Below the pieces are notes generated by a model, which saw only the letters and a program-made list of their open reading frames with translations, did not search any database and was not told the origin of the DNA. From Termitomyces sp. T153 (Eukaryota > Basidiomycota > Agaricomycetes > Agaricales > Lyophyllaceae): 64,000 bases of DNA. This document shows positions 23,394 through 36,620 of the stretch, in pieces. The first letter of the stretch is position 1, and each line of letters opens with the position of its first letter. The DNA lies in assembly GCA_018296165.2 (NCBI GenBank), contig JACKQL020000019.1, positions 744,001-808,000 of the forward strand. The letters are read 5' to 3'. Made by a program: the position numbers and the translations under genes.

Positions 23394-24721
23394 CTAAGCA
23401 GAAACATGCTCCTCGGATGTTTGCAAAGCAATTACTGAATCATGTAATACCTCAACAGAATAAACCTCTCTGATAAGGAGGATTGTCAAGGTTGGATAGA
23501 CAAACTGTTAATAATTGTATTCAGCATGTCAAATTTGGACTTCATCATAGACTATAGCTCACAGAGATACTCCTATACAAAGATGCAAAAATTAGATAGC
23601 CATGGGTTGGCTGGGTTGGAAGAAATATAGGGTTTTCATCAAATTGAAGTCCAAATATGACAAGCTGTCAAAATATGGATGGACGTCTATTTCTAAATGT
23701 GATATGACACAGAAGACTATACCTGGAGAGCACAGTAGATGACTCCAGATTCTACAAGAAGAGCTAAGATGCGCCATGATCCAATGAATTTTCGATGTGA
23801 GATTTGAATCTTTTTGAGGAAACAGAGATGATTCCTATATCTAACATGAGCTTTATCTGAAATCAACTTGAAGTAATCACTTGCCACAGAGTCATTCCAA
23901 TGAATAGTGTAGCCACCACATTGGTAAGAAGAGACAATGCAAAAAAAACCACTGTAAAAATATTGACACTCCCATTGCTCCAACCTAGGTCAAAGGGAGA
24001 AGTCATGATTAATAATAACAGCATGGCCCCTTCATAGGTGGCAGTTGAACAAATAGTAACACCGAGATCCTCGATACTAACAAGACATACCAAAGGAACA
24101 GATACACAGTCCGACTGAAAGCATAAGCACCCATCTTTGCTTGTTGAAGATAAGCCATGCACGCCATACAATTATGGCATCATTGAAAAACAGCTGAGGA
24201 GGAGCAAGTGGTTGGTCAGAAGATGTGTCAAACAAGCTTGGAACACACAGGAAAAGTAGAGAGCCAGTTCATTGATATTGTAACCAAATCATTTGTAACC
24301 AAATTATCTATAGCCAAAGGATCTGTTCCAGAACACTGCACTGCCGAATTTAACTCGAACGGAAAGCAGTCCAATTTGGGCAAACTGTTCATCCATTCCA
24401 AGGCAGTATAAGCAAGACTTGTGAGTAGACTGAATGAGATTATGGCCGATGTTGCCCAGGAATGCAAAGATTGTCCTTTACGCCTGAAAAAATATCATGA
24501 TTGACTTTGTTTCAAAAGTACTTGTCTGTGCATACTTCAAGATGGTATAAATTGCCATGATATACAGGGGGGTGAATATCCCTGCCATGTCAAGAAAAAA
24601 TCAGTAACAACAGATAGCCATGGCTCATGAGTTAGATCATATATGTGTTGCATGAGATATGATAAACCACCATACCTGTGCATAGGAGACTGATTGTCAA
24701 ATCTATAAGATTGTTCTCCAT
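23394..24721 (-). CDS. Multi-pass membrane protein, copy 4 (one splice acceptor lost)
   Basis: ATG at 24719-24721 (MENNLIDLTISLLCT), stop TAG at 23394-23396. Exons match copy 2: GIFTPLYIMAIYTIL, the HSWATSAIISFSLLTSLAY helix, VWRAW exon, GWSNGSVNIFTVVFFALSLL with VVATLFIGMTLW, the ILALLVESGVIYCALQ exon, and a last exon YPTLTILLIREVYS. The acceptor before the VWRAW exon reads CCTGTG where copies 1 and 2 have CCAGTG, so this intron must use another acceptor (CAAG a few bases on is possible) or the gene is defective. Function is unknown. Confidence 0.55.
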
Positions 24722-27700
24722 GACGAAGCCAAGGTCTGCAAGGAATAAACGTGTACCAGAGTCCATTGCTGATGAGAGGTCCTAGAGAACAATTGGTTGG
24801 GAAGCTGGGTAGAAAAAGGTAGTGTTTGTTACTTGAAGGTGGAAATGAACAGACCACCATGGTCCGTGAGAGCAAGGAATTTATAAAGCTTTGTGGATCA
24901 AGACTTTCCTCCAACAGGCAGTGGTAAGTGATCATTGTCAACCACCTTTGTTGATGGTTGGGGGCTTGCAGACCCGGCATGCGAAGAATCAAGAACAGAA
25001 GTGATTATTCTCACTCTATGGGAGTATCATTAGGATGTTCATCAGAAATGCTTAAGGCAACCATCTGATTACAATCTCAGGATGTAGGAAACATCCGACT
25101 GACATTTGTCTTGATTTACTTGCCTTGTGTCACGCCGCGGACACCAGGTACTTTGATATTCTTCTGGTTTCCAGGTATATGACCACACTCCTACTGGATA
25201 ATCAGTAGGGTTGGAAAGGGGCTTGCGAGACAACCAGAATCAGGCTGCCAGGCAAAAAAATGTGACAGTATAAGGACTCAACATTACAAGAGATTCAACA
25301 GCAGTTGATAAACCAGGCTGTTGATATGATGCTGTTCAAATCAATTCGATTCAAGAATCATTTTGCCTGTATCTGCATATGGCTGCATATTAGGTGTAAT
25401 GAAACACATCGATATCAATGTCGAAACTTATTTCTGAGCTACAGTATGAACTTATATTCCGATGATAAATTGTATGTGAAATAAGTTGTACGTACTAGAT
25501 ATCCACGAGCGGAATATGCCGAAGTTCCGAGGGGACGTCTCCATTCCCAAGCTTGTGGATGGCTTGCTTACGCCGCCTAACTCCAACAACATCGCGACTT
25601 GAAAGGATCCGTTGTTCTATGAAGAATGATTGGTAAAAGGACGCTATGAACATTGCGGGCAAGTCGAGGTCCCAGCGTGCGTCTGTTTCCTCTCCTCATC
25701 CAATTATCTGACTTTTCAACAGCAGTGTTCCTGATACAGCTACTAGTATTTCTTTCAAGGGCTTCTTGTTGACATGGAGAATGTGTATTTATGGTGGGTG
25801 TTCTTATTGTCATGACAGTGACGCAGATGCTTTGCAAACCCAACATTCTGTCACTCACCCGACTCCTTCACAGCGCCGCCGCACGTTCATCTCTCCGGCT
25901 CCACCCCCACGCACCCGTGTACCATTGATTTCTGGTCTTCCCTTTCCCTCGTCTTCTTTGCCCATGAGCCAGCCAAGCGCACCAGCACAGACCCCCATCA
26001 CCACCCCAATCCGACCCTCTCCCCCTCTTCCTTTCCAGACCGTGCTTCATACATGGGACAACGGACTTGCATGACATGATCTGCCTCATCGAAGACGTGC
26101 GTGTCTACGGGTCTCTCCCTCTCCCACTTCACTTCCTCTCCTCCACCCTCTTTCCCAGCACTGGTTCTAGCACTAAGGACATCGAATGCAACCCCTGCCG
26201 CATGCACACATTATTTTCCGCCTCTATATGTACAAAATGTCCGCACATACAATACCTCATAATCGGGGCACTGCTTGACGATGCGCGGCGGGCGCTTTCT
26301 GCTCCTTCTTTTACCTCTCCCACCTCAAGACCTCCGCTACTACCAACTACAAGGTGTTTGGCCTGCCGATCCGCAAACGAGGCATACGCAAATGAGGCAG
26401 GCACCCAACTCGACGTTCGCAGACCAAATCAAGCGCTTCGAAGAGACGTGCCCAATATCTCCACAGACAAGGGCAATCCTGGTGCGAAGAGCGAGGATGA
26501 TGTGAGTGTCGGTGGACAGGGCGAGGAAGAGGCGTGCTTCAGGAGGGAGAGGGATATGATAGCCAGGTTGGTCAGTTGTTTGGTGGGCAGGACTGCATGT
26601 CAATGACCACGACCCTTACATCATCTGTATGTTTGGTTGAAATCGTCGTCCTGTATGAAGTAGATTCTTTCATATTACAGCTCTTCTGGGTCACAACGTC
26701 GACCATGCTTCTTTCTGCAAGCTTGGAGCTCTTGAAACACTCTGGAATTGAGGAAAGTGGGGGCTACCCTCACAGAGGGACTCGAGACCCCGAGCTATCT
26801 ATTAAGAAACAGTCCATGTCTGAATCATTCGCAACTTGCTTACGCACGGCATCATTTCTAGATGATGAATATGTACCACAGTACTTAAATTTGAAGATTT
26901 AAAACGTGAAACTCGGTAGCTGCCCAGTACTCGATACTCAGTACTCAGTGCCCATACTCTCTGTACTTAGTGCCTACTCGTAACCACCATACATGAATTC
27001 AGGAATGATACACCTGATGCAGAGGTGAACTCTTCACGTCTTCGCTTATACACTTTGCGAGACTTTGTGTGCATGCCTTAATACCTGACAATACCGCGTG
27101 TTTGGGCTGGATATTGATAGTCACTGGTTTCGGCATATCCTTACTTGAGATATTGCAAGTGCGACGTAGAGTTCACCCCTATGATGCCCGCAGCACAAAA
27201 GTTCCGCATCTCCGATCCCTTCACAATCCAACTCGTGGATCCTTTACCAATCTGACATGGTCACTCTCCTCGTACAATGAATGTCGATCGCGATGATACA
27301 ATCAAACAACTCCTGTGGATCACAGCAAGAACGGTTTATTCTGAATCTTCCGACCTCTTGAATAAAGCAAATTACAGTCAACTCGGTCTCTTGCCCGAAC
27401 AATAACATGTCAGCGCCTCAGGAACAATAACAGTTTTTGAATGGTTTCACAACGGATGTAAGGAATGATAAAATAGTTGATTATCAAAGGCAACTCATAC
27501 GCTGGTCCCAAATGCGTTATGATCGGCGTTCCGGTGTATACATAACTAGCCATACTGCCGCCCTCTAAGAACCCACTCTCAATCCGAGAGTCGCATCTCC
27601 CGGTATCCCGCTGAGGCGGACAAAAACATTGTCCGCACTCAGTCGACCCTGGACAAAATGCCTTAGCATGTTCGTTGAAGAAATCACGCAAGTATTGTTG

Positions 27701-28301
27701 TGACAAACCTGGCTTAACTCCCACGTCGCTAATGTGAGCGACACGTACTGATTGAACCACAGCATCTTGCCATTCTATGCTGGGATCCGACCACAGCTTG
27801 GTTTTGATCTAAAATTTACTTGAGCCTAAAATAATGGTCATTCGTCACGGGCCAAGGATCAATGGACAATTGTGCTTACATTGGTGATAGTTCCGCGGGC
27901 CCAACATTGACATCGTCCATGGTGCGCTCGTCGTACATGGGCGCTGGGCATCGCAATGGTTGACGTGAAGGCTGGCATTATCGGATCTCTGAGTCGGTCC
28001 TCTATGGAAACTGGTCTATCCTTCCTGGAAGAAAGCTGGAGGTGTGTGCGGGTCAGTAGGCCAGCCAGAAATAAGAATGAGTGCTTGTTAAAACAGACCG
28101 GAGTCAAACTGCTCGTTCTTCCGACCAATAGTCCTTATTTACTGTGGGGCTCGAATTCGAGATCTATCTAATCACCATCGGCACTCACCTCTGTAAAGGA
28201 CCCGTATCAATCGCGTGAATGGGGAACATCTGCTTCGAATGTCAGGTGAAGAGTTGGCCGTCAGGCATTGAGGGACCGCCCGATACACGCCTAAATGAAA
28301 C
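24722..28301. repeat. Upstream block of copy 4, duplicate of 3366-7019
   Basis: Colinear with 3366-7019. It lacks the extra segment of 5297-5440. It keeps a copy of the hypothetical frames (about 27570-28128: MVGRTSSLTPVC, HISDVGVKPGLSQ, DFFNEHA), with a one-base indel relative to the other copy. The C-rich stretch at 25880-26030 corresponds to 4480-4640. No further gene is recognised. Confidence 0.6.
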
Positions 28302-28507
28302 CAAAAGATATCAATATCGCTTCAACATTGCGTCAGCAAAACCCCAGAACGATATCAAATCCATCAAGACGTGGAAAGAAGACAAGTTATGAAACCTTAG
28401 TTCGCTGATCACTGTTAAGGCAGGAATAAAGCCAACGAACGCGAAGGGTATATTGCACTAGTGTACAGATTGAATTTAGGTGAGAATTTAGACATGAAGC
28501 TTGATAA

Positions 28508-29397
28508 CTAGAGTTTTGGTGCTCCTGGCTGCATCTTGTTAAGAAACGCCGACGCTACAGCCCGTCCTGAGTCTTTGTCAATGATCTAGAGCATACGAAT
28601 AAACGTGAGGAGAAGCACGAGCTTGTGCGTAATTGATAGCTAACCTCACATCGAGAAGTCATCACTCGGCCGCCTAAGGATATCGACGTGCTGATGATAC
28701 TTAAACGTGTACCTCTGGGCAGTAATGTGAACAAACGGAGAAAGCGAAGTTTGATGAAGCCGTACAGAGATGCAGGGGAGTGGAAGAGAATGTTCATTGC
28801 TTGAGTCACCCCAACTCCATTGACGTTCTGTAGTAGTCCTAATACAACGAGTGGAGTACTACAACAACTGCTCCAACGAAAGACATCAGTGAAGAACGAG
28901 TGGTGAATGTGGAGCCGTACTTGTCTATGAGATATGCTACGCATCCGCCATGTAGCATACCGGCACCATTGAGCATGTCTATAAACACGTAGACGAACAG
29001 CGACGGTTAAGACCTACCATTCTAGAAGAATGGAGAACGCACACTTTGTGACCTGGACCTCTGCTATGGTCGTCGCTTCCATCCGACCTTGCCTCTCTTG
29101 TCGCCGGTCAATGTTCACATCAACGAACTTCACGTTCTTCCCGACTTTATGCCCAAAACAGTCCTCGTCCCCGACGCCATAGGAGAAAAAGGTATTGGAG
29201 TTGAGCTGCTTCACGTATTCCGGCGCATTCCCTCGTATGTGTTTGACTTCGCCGTAATTGGGAAGAGATGCAGGGTCTATCCAAGCTTTGCCTGGCGGTC
29301 GATAGTTAGGGGGACGCGAGGCATGAAGATGCGTGTCAAAGTCAGAAATAGAGGATGATGATGAGGCACTCGTGGAGGCACTGTTCGGTCTTGACAT
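28508..29397 (-). CDS. PaaI/ACOT13-type hotdog-fold acyl-CoA thioesterase
   Basis: Five exons with consistent phase: 29043-29397 (ATG), 28921-28978, 28766-28867, 28645-28714, 28508-28585 (stop TAG 28508-28510), giving 220 aa. Introns are 53-64 nt, GT-AG. The C-terminal half is a hotdog domain: MLNGAGMLHGGCVAYLID around residues 120-137, with the HGG motif (128-130) that is the hallmark of the PaaI thioesterase fold. It continues with CCSTPLVVLGL, GVTQAMNILFHSPA and SLGGRVMTSRCE, ending DSGRAVASAFLNKMQPG. By family knowledge it hydrolyses acyl-CoA to free acid and CoA, usually as a dimer or tetramer. The Ser-rich N-terminus is probably disordered or a targeting segment. Substrate is not inferable. 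Confidence 0.88.
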
Positions 29398-31319
29398 GGC
29401 AGCGTGAGAGGGGAAGCTTTAGTTACGCTGACTCCAGGAAGAGTCTGCCATAATATAGGCATGACTTGTAATATCTCAACTAGGGTTGAGTGACGCCCGT
29501 AACCGAGTGAGAACGATCATTCCACGTGAGAAGGCAGATGAGGCGATCTCACAATGGCCGCAATCTGAGAAAGACACCAAAAAATTGGATGGATTTTATG
29601 CGGATCGGTGTAGGACGATTGTGGTGCGCATGTCGCCAATGCCATGAACGAGCTCAAGGGGGGTCAGATCTGATAAGCCAGATCGAGAAGCTTCGGTCCT
29701 AAACGGGGCAGGACGACCCCGTGAAACTTTATTCAGGCTGATCCCGGTGGATGTTTGTCATCATGACCAGTGCAATGACATACAAAACCAGATGCAGAAC
29801 GTCAGGGTCAACTTGCTTAGTGCAAAGATGTAACTCCGAAAGAGACGTATGTACATAGAAAGGAAGTTCCGGCTAGCAGCATTAATCAGGATTCAATTCG
29901 TAAGACAGACCAGTTTATTTGGACATGAGTCGCTCACCCGTGATATAGGAAATTTGGGATGAATGGCTTCGTCCTCCAAGCCTGGCGCACGAGATGTGTA
30001 TCGACTCGTCTGTACTATGCCCATCATACATAGTTCACTGAACTTGTCAGGTCTGATATTTCAGCAATCTCGACGGGTGGACTATAATTGCCAACCAAAC
30101 TAATGGAAGACACGGCATTCAACACATTCTTGGCAAGAAAGTGTTGAATCTCCTTAATGGGAATCAGTCCCAGCACGGGTCACCGCTTCCACGTTATGAC
30201 AAAGAATCAATTAAAGCAAACCAAACATTAGAGCTGATCGAAGCCACTTCTGCGGAAAACGAGGTGCATAGCATATGATTCTCTGCCACCCATTCACCAC
30301 CAGTATGAGCCGGTTGTTGATCAGAGCTCATTCAAGACCTCTCCAGCGATTTTCCAGTTAATTCAAAGGAAAGATAGTACTCACAAGTACATCTAGAAGA
30401 TCTTGTCAAGAAAGAGGAAATTTCAAGATACTGATCATTCGAAGTTTTTCGGCCACATGATCATCACACCAGAAGGGCTTGACGGAGATTTCGATTAGCC
30501 GAAAGAGGAGGTATCCATGGAGACATATATGTAGCAACAACCTTCGAGACGAAGAACAGCAAATGAACTTGTTACACCCTCAAGAAGGGAGTTTGCCTCT
30601 GTTTACCCGCGATTGCAACGGAAATTGCACGTGGCCATGCCAAGCTGAACGCGTCGCGTCTCAAGTTTTCGACAGAAGTACTTCCTTCGCACTTATCGAT
30701 TGGTCCACTCTTTGCGAGAAATCCATGAGAGATAGACATATAGAAATTAGGACCTAGATTGTGTGACTTCTCACAGGCGGCGTATGTAACGTCAACATCA
30801 GCAAACCTACAACTGCCTGCTCAGATGGTTGCCAGCCCACCATCTCAACATCTCATTTTTGGACATATAGGTATTGGATAGGTGATTGCTCAGATATCAA
30901 ATGAGATAAATGATGAAATCATGTACATTATGATTGTACAGGCAGTCAAATGAGCCTTCTAGGCATAGTGCCATACAATATAATGACTTCGAGCATGTCA
31001 AAAACAAAAAATTGAGTTTCTCCTGACTGGCAGATTGCTCAGCTGATCGAGCCTAGAAGTCGATACGCTCTTTCCTAACTTGAGTCGACTACATCGCAAC
31101 GAACAAAATCTCTGAAACACTTCTCATTCTGATGTTATTGATTTCGATCCCGTCGGAATGATGATGAAAGCCGACAAAGTAGGAACCGCCAAGTGTATAC
31201 TATATGGTACAATTAGACTTCTAGTAGATCATGATGGGTTCTCGATGAGCACATATATTATAGAACGGACACCACGAGCTCTTCTGAAGTGTCAATAGGT
31301 GGATCCTCATCGTGAGTCC
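29398..31319. other. Intergenic region without a supported gene
   Basis: Short open frames occur (for example plus strand 30479-30757), but none has recognisable domains or convincing splice partners. The part near 29400-29500 probably holds the thioesterase promoter, since that gene reads leftwards from 29397. Confidence 0.45.
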
Positions 31320-33706
31320 TCAGATTCGGGGTTCGATTATCGCCTCGCCGTGCTGATTCTTGAAGAAAAGAATATCACCCTCACTCTCGACAAAAGTGCA
31401 TTGAGTGAAAGATCGCCAGAGTGCATAAAGGGCGGGCTTTATATCATATAAGTTCAGGTCAACTCGAGTGACAGAAGGTCTTTTACCGTGGAATCATAGT
31501 TATAATATTCGCCAAGGACTGGTTTGATTGCCTCCGTCACTTGTGGAAGATTATCTGTTGGGATATCAGAGATATCAATGTCCGTAGGATATAAACAAGA
31601 AAGTGGTACGATGTCGTACAAAAAGGTATTGTTGCAAAGAAATGATGAGCAAGGTGGTCTGTATTTATCTTGATTTACAGAGGACCATCAGACTACAGTG
31701 ACAAATGGCAATATTGCAATTTGTCAAACTCACATTATGGAAGAAAAATCGCCCAACCCACCCAAAGAGTGGTCGGTCGACTGTAGCCAAGGCTCCGCGG
31801 GCAAAGGTCCACTGATCCTGAGATATTTGCGTCAGCATGAAGACCTTCACACTAGACTTCGGCAGCACCTTACGATAGTACGGGATCGTTGGGTCGCTAT
31901 GCTGCAGATAAGTGAGCATAACAATCCTGTCAGAATGAATTGATGAGAAGCGTATTTGACAGGCTGCTTTCGTTCAAATTTACCAGTTATGAGCAACCTA
32001 GGATGACTTGACATTGACTGACTCTGAAGTGACTTGTACGATGAACGACTACATACCAGCCATGGTGCGAAGTAGTAGAACCATGCATCGGACCAGCTTT
32101 TCTGATAGATATAGCCTGCGATCAACACAAGCATAGACCCTATGGCTATGTTGGAGACAATGATGAACTTGCCTGAAAAAAAGTCAACAGAAATATGATT
32201 AGGGGCTAGCCTCGTAATTGAATCATTTTGTTTCGTACGTTGTTCTGGCTTGAATAGTTTTGAAGAAGGCATGTAATGCTATAAGATAAGTCGTATGAAT
32301 GTTAATCGTCAGTTTTGGAAACAGAAACTTACACTGGTTCCCGGAGGGTATCTCGGATTGCCCTTGCGGTTATGTCTAAACAGACCATCTTGAGAGGAGA
32401 CACGCACGCCCTGATGACGATACGTACATCAGGTACAATTGAAAGCCACTGGCAGGTGATCGATGAGTAAATGTATAGCCATGCCATGATGCTGGAGAGG
32501 CATGGGACACAGTGCTCACAAGAATTGGCGAATAAATAGTTTGAAGAGGGTAAATGCGGGAGTTTCTTCAAGGATTTCGGTGTAATCCATTCTTACAGCA
32601 ACCTTCCCATCAGGCAGTTGAAAGTCCTGACGAGTTGGAGGAATATACGTCTCATCTCGCTCAATGTTGTTGGTCGATTTCTGAGTGCGCAGACGTTAAT
32701 GTTCATAGACATAGTCAAACATAGAATGCCGTCTACACACATGGTGTGTTTGGTGAGTCATTCTCCAGGCGAAGTAGGGAGTTAAGACCGAAGTATGTAG
32801 TACGATGCCGACGACCGTGTTTACCCAAGAATACGCCGAAAGAGCTCCATGACCGGCCTGATGAAATTAGTGATTACCGGTCAGCTAGCATAGAGGTCGC
32901 GGACAATGACTATGCAATACCTCATGCCCTGGGCGCGGAGACCACTATCAGGTTGGTGTTCAGTCTTACTCATCACGGAGACTTACCAAGACACCAGATG
33001 CCTGCAAACGCAACACCTTGCCAGCCCCAGTAAAGTATCCATAGTACCCCTCGTACTAGCTGTTGCATCACGGGGACATTGGTCGTAAATCGAGCAATGT
33101 TGCTGATGTGTGTCGCGATGCAATAAAATCCGAACGTAAAGAAGAGATGCCGTGCAATATAGTACAAGCTCTTCACAGTTGACCTCTCAAAGAGCTCTGG
33201 TCGTACGGCGGCGCGTATGTCCTTCATGGAGATGTTTGGAGGCGTGAAAGTGCCTTTATGTTTTCGTGCCTCATATTCAGGGCCATCCTGGAAAACTTGG
33301 AACCAGATCATGACAGGAAAATACCAGGAGAGAGGATATGGGAAGGCACCAAAAGTGGGAGTACCTCATCGAAGGCGCGGTGCTTATATGTATTTTGGAA
33401 ATGGATCTGTTCCAGTTCGGAAAGATTAAAACGATCGGATACATCAACGCCGATTGGAAGGCATAGAAGATCTGAGCAACAGATTTTCTCATGGGGTGGG
33501 AGTACGCAAATGCAGGAGTAGTCGCATTTTAGAGTTACAAAGTTGATTACTGGAGTCAGGTCCGAATGATCGGGTGAACATGTTGGTGTTATGCCATAGA
33601 TAATACGGTGTCATATATGTTGACCACAATCGCCGTCCATAAACTTGTGAAACACATAAAAAAACAAGGGAAAAACTTCAAGTAAACTTACAGCGGCAGG
33701 AGGCAT
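31320..33706 (-). CDS. Delta-12-type fatty acid desaturase
   Basis: Fifteen exons in phase: 33692-33706 (ATG), 32987-33287, 32921-32928, 32741-32857, 32520-32680, 32428-32448, 32333-32375, 32239-32278, 32057-32172, 31984-31997, 31869-31926, 31734-31817, 31620-31668, 31487-31554, 31320-31436 (stop TGA). This gives 403 aa. The three iron-binding histidine boxes are present: HEAGH (about 107-111), HQTHH (143-147), HLAHH (331-335). Other family landmarks are ARKHKGTFTPP, LHTSVLTPYFAWR, GNPRYPPGTSHY, LQHSDPTIPYYRK, RGALATVDRPLFGW and EAIKPVLGEYYNYDST. By family knowledge it is a membrane di-iron enzyme of the ER that makes linoleate from oleate using cytochrome b5. Exons 3 and 10 have only 8 and 14 nt. 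The 404-nt first intron is long for this locus, so the exact N-terminus is the weakest point. Confidence 0.9.
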
Positions 33707-36620
33707 GACATGTCTTGTTGTTTTAGAGGTGACCGGTGCCTTCGTTAGGCTGATGCCATCGCAGATTTCGTGTTCTCCACGTGTCATTCCGTTTCCGGTT
33801 ACAACGCATATGTGGAATCATTATCCCATGGTCGCAACATATATCTCACACGAGAATGCTACCGCTAGATCATTTTTGTTGCCGGGAATTCCTCCCGATC
33901 GTCATCGGTGAATATACTTTTGTGGTGGTTTTCAAGGTCATGAACTGCATCAAGCTGCCACTGATACATAGTTGAGTGTGCTCTGTAGATTGCACTGATC
34001 AAATAGACCTAATCCTCAATGTGACCCTATACTTACATCTGTTATCAAAAGGAATCGGATACCTGGGTACTAACTGCGCAATGACTCGTTCATCAAACTT
34101 TTCCATTCTGATGATCCAGGCCTTGACGCTACTAGAACGTTTACTTTCCGATACACATGGAAAAGAAGGAAGCTGTTGCTATAAACCTGTTCTCTGGGGA
34201 TACACGTCCCTCTCGCCATCCGCTATTACAGCATGAATGCATAAATTTACACGTGCCACATGTTCAATGTTCAGTTGATGTCATTTGTATTTGGCGGTCC
34301 ACTTCAAGCTGTTCGACAACTGGATTGCTCTCAAACATCTGTCAGACAGCTTTGTTCTTGAGGATCACGGCATACCCGCTTCCGTCATGGGTCTACCCGC
34401 CTGGGGGCCTCGGTCCGCATTTAAGATAACCACCAACCTCGAACAAACTTAACTTGAACTTGAAAACATGCTGCAAGCATTCATAAGACAGTCTGAAACC
34501 TTTACTTTCATCTTCGTTAGTGAGCTTGATTCCTTCCTGGAAGCCCATCCGCGCCCTACCTACATAGGACAAAGATAGGATTGTTTACTAAGTATAGCTT
34601 GTCCAGATGGAGGATTGTGATGGAACATAGAACTTGAACAGAAACAGGGGTTAATGTCTCTCGGGTCCTTTGTAGTCGAATGCGACCTCTAGGGTTTAAC
34701 CGATGACCGATCTCTTTCATTCGACGGCGTGATCACTGCTCTGACAGTGCCTCTCAAGTGAGTACCCATGTCATGATGGAACTACGTCTGCTCTGAATCT
34801 TCCGCGCTCAGATCTCAAACGGAGTTTACCTGAGCACTTCCCGTGTCGCTGTTTGAGCCTGCATTCACTGATATGTTTTGGACCTTGAGTGTAGTCTGTG
34901 ACTATGCCGCATTTGATATTGGATTAACTGGGGAGGAAGAAAAACAGATTTCATCATCATCATCACTGTGACAGAGCTAGATCTCGTATAGTACAGCTAC
35001 CGTAATACTCCAAGTGATGAGATTTAATAGCAGCACGATACACAGCTAAGAGTATGTATGGCAATCCAAAGTATTATGCATGTACGCGTGTTGTCTTGTG
35101 ATCCTAAAGATTTCCTTGAAAAGGTCTATATGTAATAGTGATCCAACCTTCAATTCACCTTAGGTTTCCTAGGAGATTATCGGCGGAACGATTAAACAAA
35201 GGGAGGGAGGTACTCCATGTGAGCATAGTACAGGTGAAGTTAGGGTTTGTACGAAGAAACGCTCCGGCAAATAGAAGAAACACATGCCTTTTATTCCAAG
35301 AATGCTAGAAGAATGGAGACATTACCGTTCCACATAGAAAAGGGAAAGCATTCAACGTAAATGCAAAGCGGATATCACATTATGTGGCGTTATCGATCGT
35401 GTCAAAAGCTTCTGTGACAGACTTAAATCGTTACATAATGTGGATACTTGAACTTCGACGGCGTAATAAGGACACAGATGCATCCGACCGCAAATTGCGA
35501 GTGAAATACAGATTGGACAAACAAAAATACAAGGTATATGGAAGTGGCAAGGACTAGTATATCGACCAGTGTCCCCTGAACTGATTAGTCGCACAATCTC
35601 TGGAAAAATTGAGACCAGCAACATGCCCAGATCAGGAACTCTATCTTCTCGTCCGTCCAACAAACGCAGCCGGAGGGAAAAGGCTTTGCAGACGAAAGAC
35701 GGTTGAGGTGACTGTATTAAAAAAAGTTATTGGAGCTCCGAATATATGGGGTAGTGAATGGTCCGTGCACATTCACGTGACTCAACGTGGAGCCTACATA
35801 AGCCACAAGTTTTTGGGAACAGTCCTTTATCGAAAGTTACCTCGTGGGTTGATATTTGGGTTGTTTCCTCGTATTTTTCATGGGAAAGAACTTGAACCCA
35901 TTCAGCGAAGGGAGACTGTCTTCTTCCACCCAAGATCGCGCCGATAGTTTGTAGGTTGGTGGCGGCCCGTATGGAAGGTACATCTTTATGCTGTCTTCTG
36001 TCAAATTTCATGCATGATTACAATAGCATCTTCCATAACGCAAATTTTTTTCATCTCACCTTGCAACCTAATGCAACTCATTTCCTGCGTGATAAGAAAC
36101 TGGATAGCTTAATAGATTTCAGTAAGACCTGCATGTTAAGCACATATACTTAGGCTCTGTTTGCCTCCGCTTGTTTGGGCCGCCTTGCCAAGTAATATTC
36201 AAGGTTCTATGGAAGTGAAAGAATAACGTTTTCTCTTGTTATGAATTATGCTCTCAACATGTATACTTGATACTGTTTCCTTATGGCGTGTCTCTGCCTG
36301 ACAAGACCTTTATGACTCTCACCTGTCACCGTACGCTGTTTTGGCAACTAGCTTCGGCGTTGACTCCCTCTTTACATATGTTGAATCTTTGCCTGTGGTA
36401 AACTTCCCATATCTTCTGAGCTTATCCGAAGTGCGACACGAGGATCGCCCAACGGAGCTTCCAAGGATCCTCTTACACTTCTTCCTGCTTTGACTCATCC
36501 TTACGCCTGGAAAGAATGGACGCCCATAGAAAGTCGTTTGTTCCTGCTCTTGCGAGTTTTCCACATCCTTGTGCCACGCATGACGTCGAAGTCTAAGCTA
36601 TGTAGATCCATACCCAGTGT
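33707..36620. other. Region without a supported gene
   Basis: Several short open frames exist. The minus-strand one at 35727-36011 and the plus-strand one at 35609-35947 overlap each other, and neither matches a family I know. A stretch of TCATCATCATCATCA lies near 34953. Nothing else stands out. Confidence 0.4.

Noticed and set aside
31860..32060. Apparent one-base frameshift in the desaturase between FAPWL and IVMLTYLQH
   Set aside because: A 14-nt exon at 31984-31997 with proper GT-AG borders restores the phase and adds the residues expected by the family, so the gene need not be broken.
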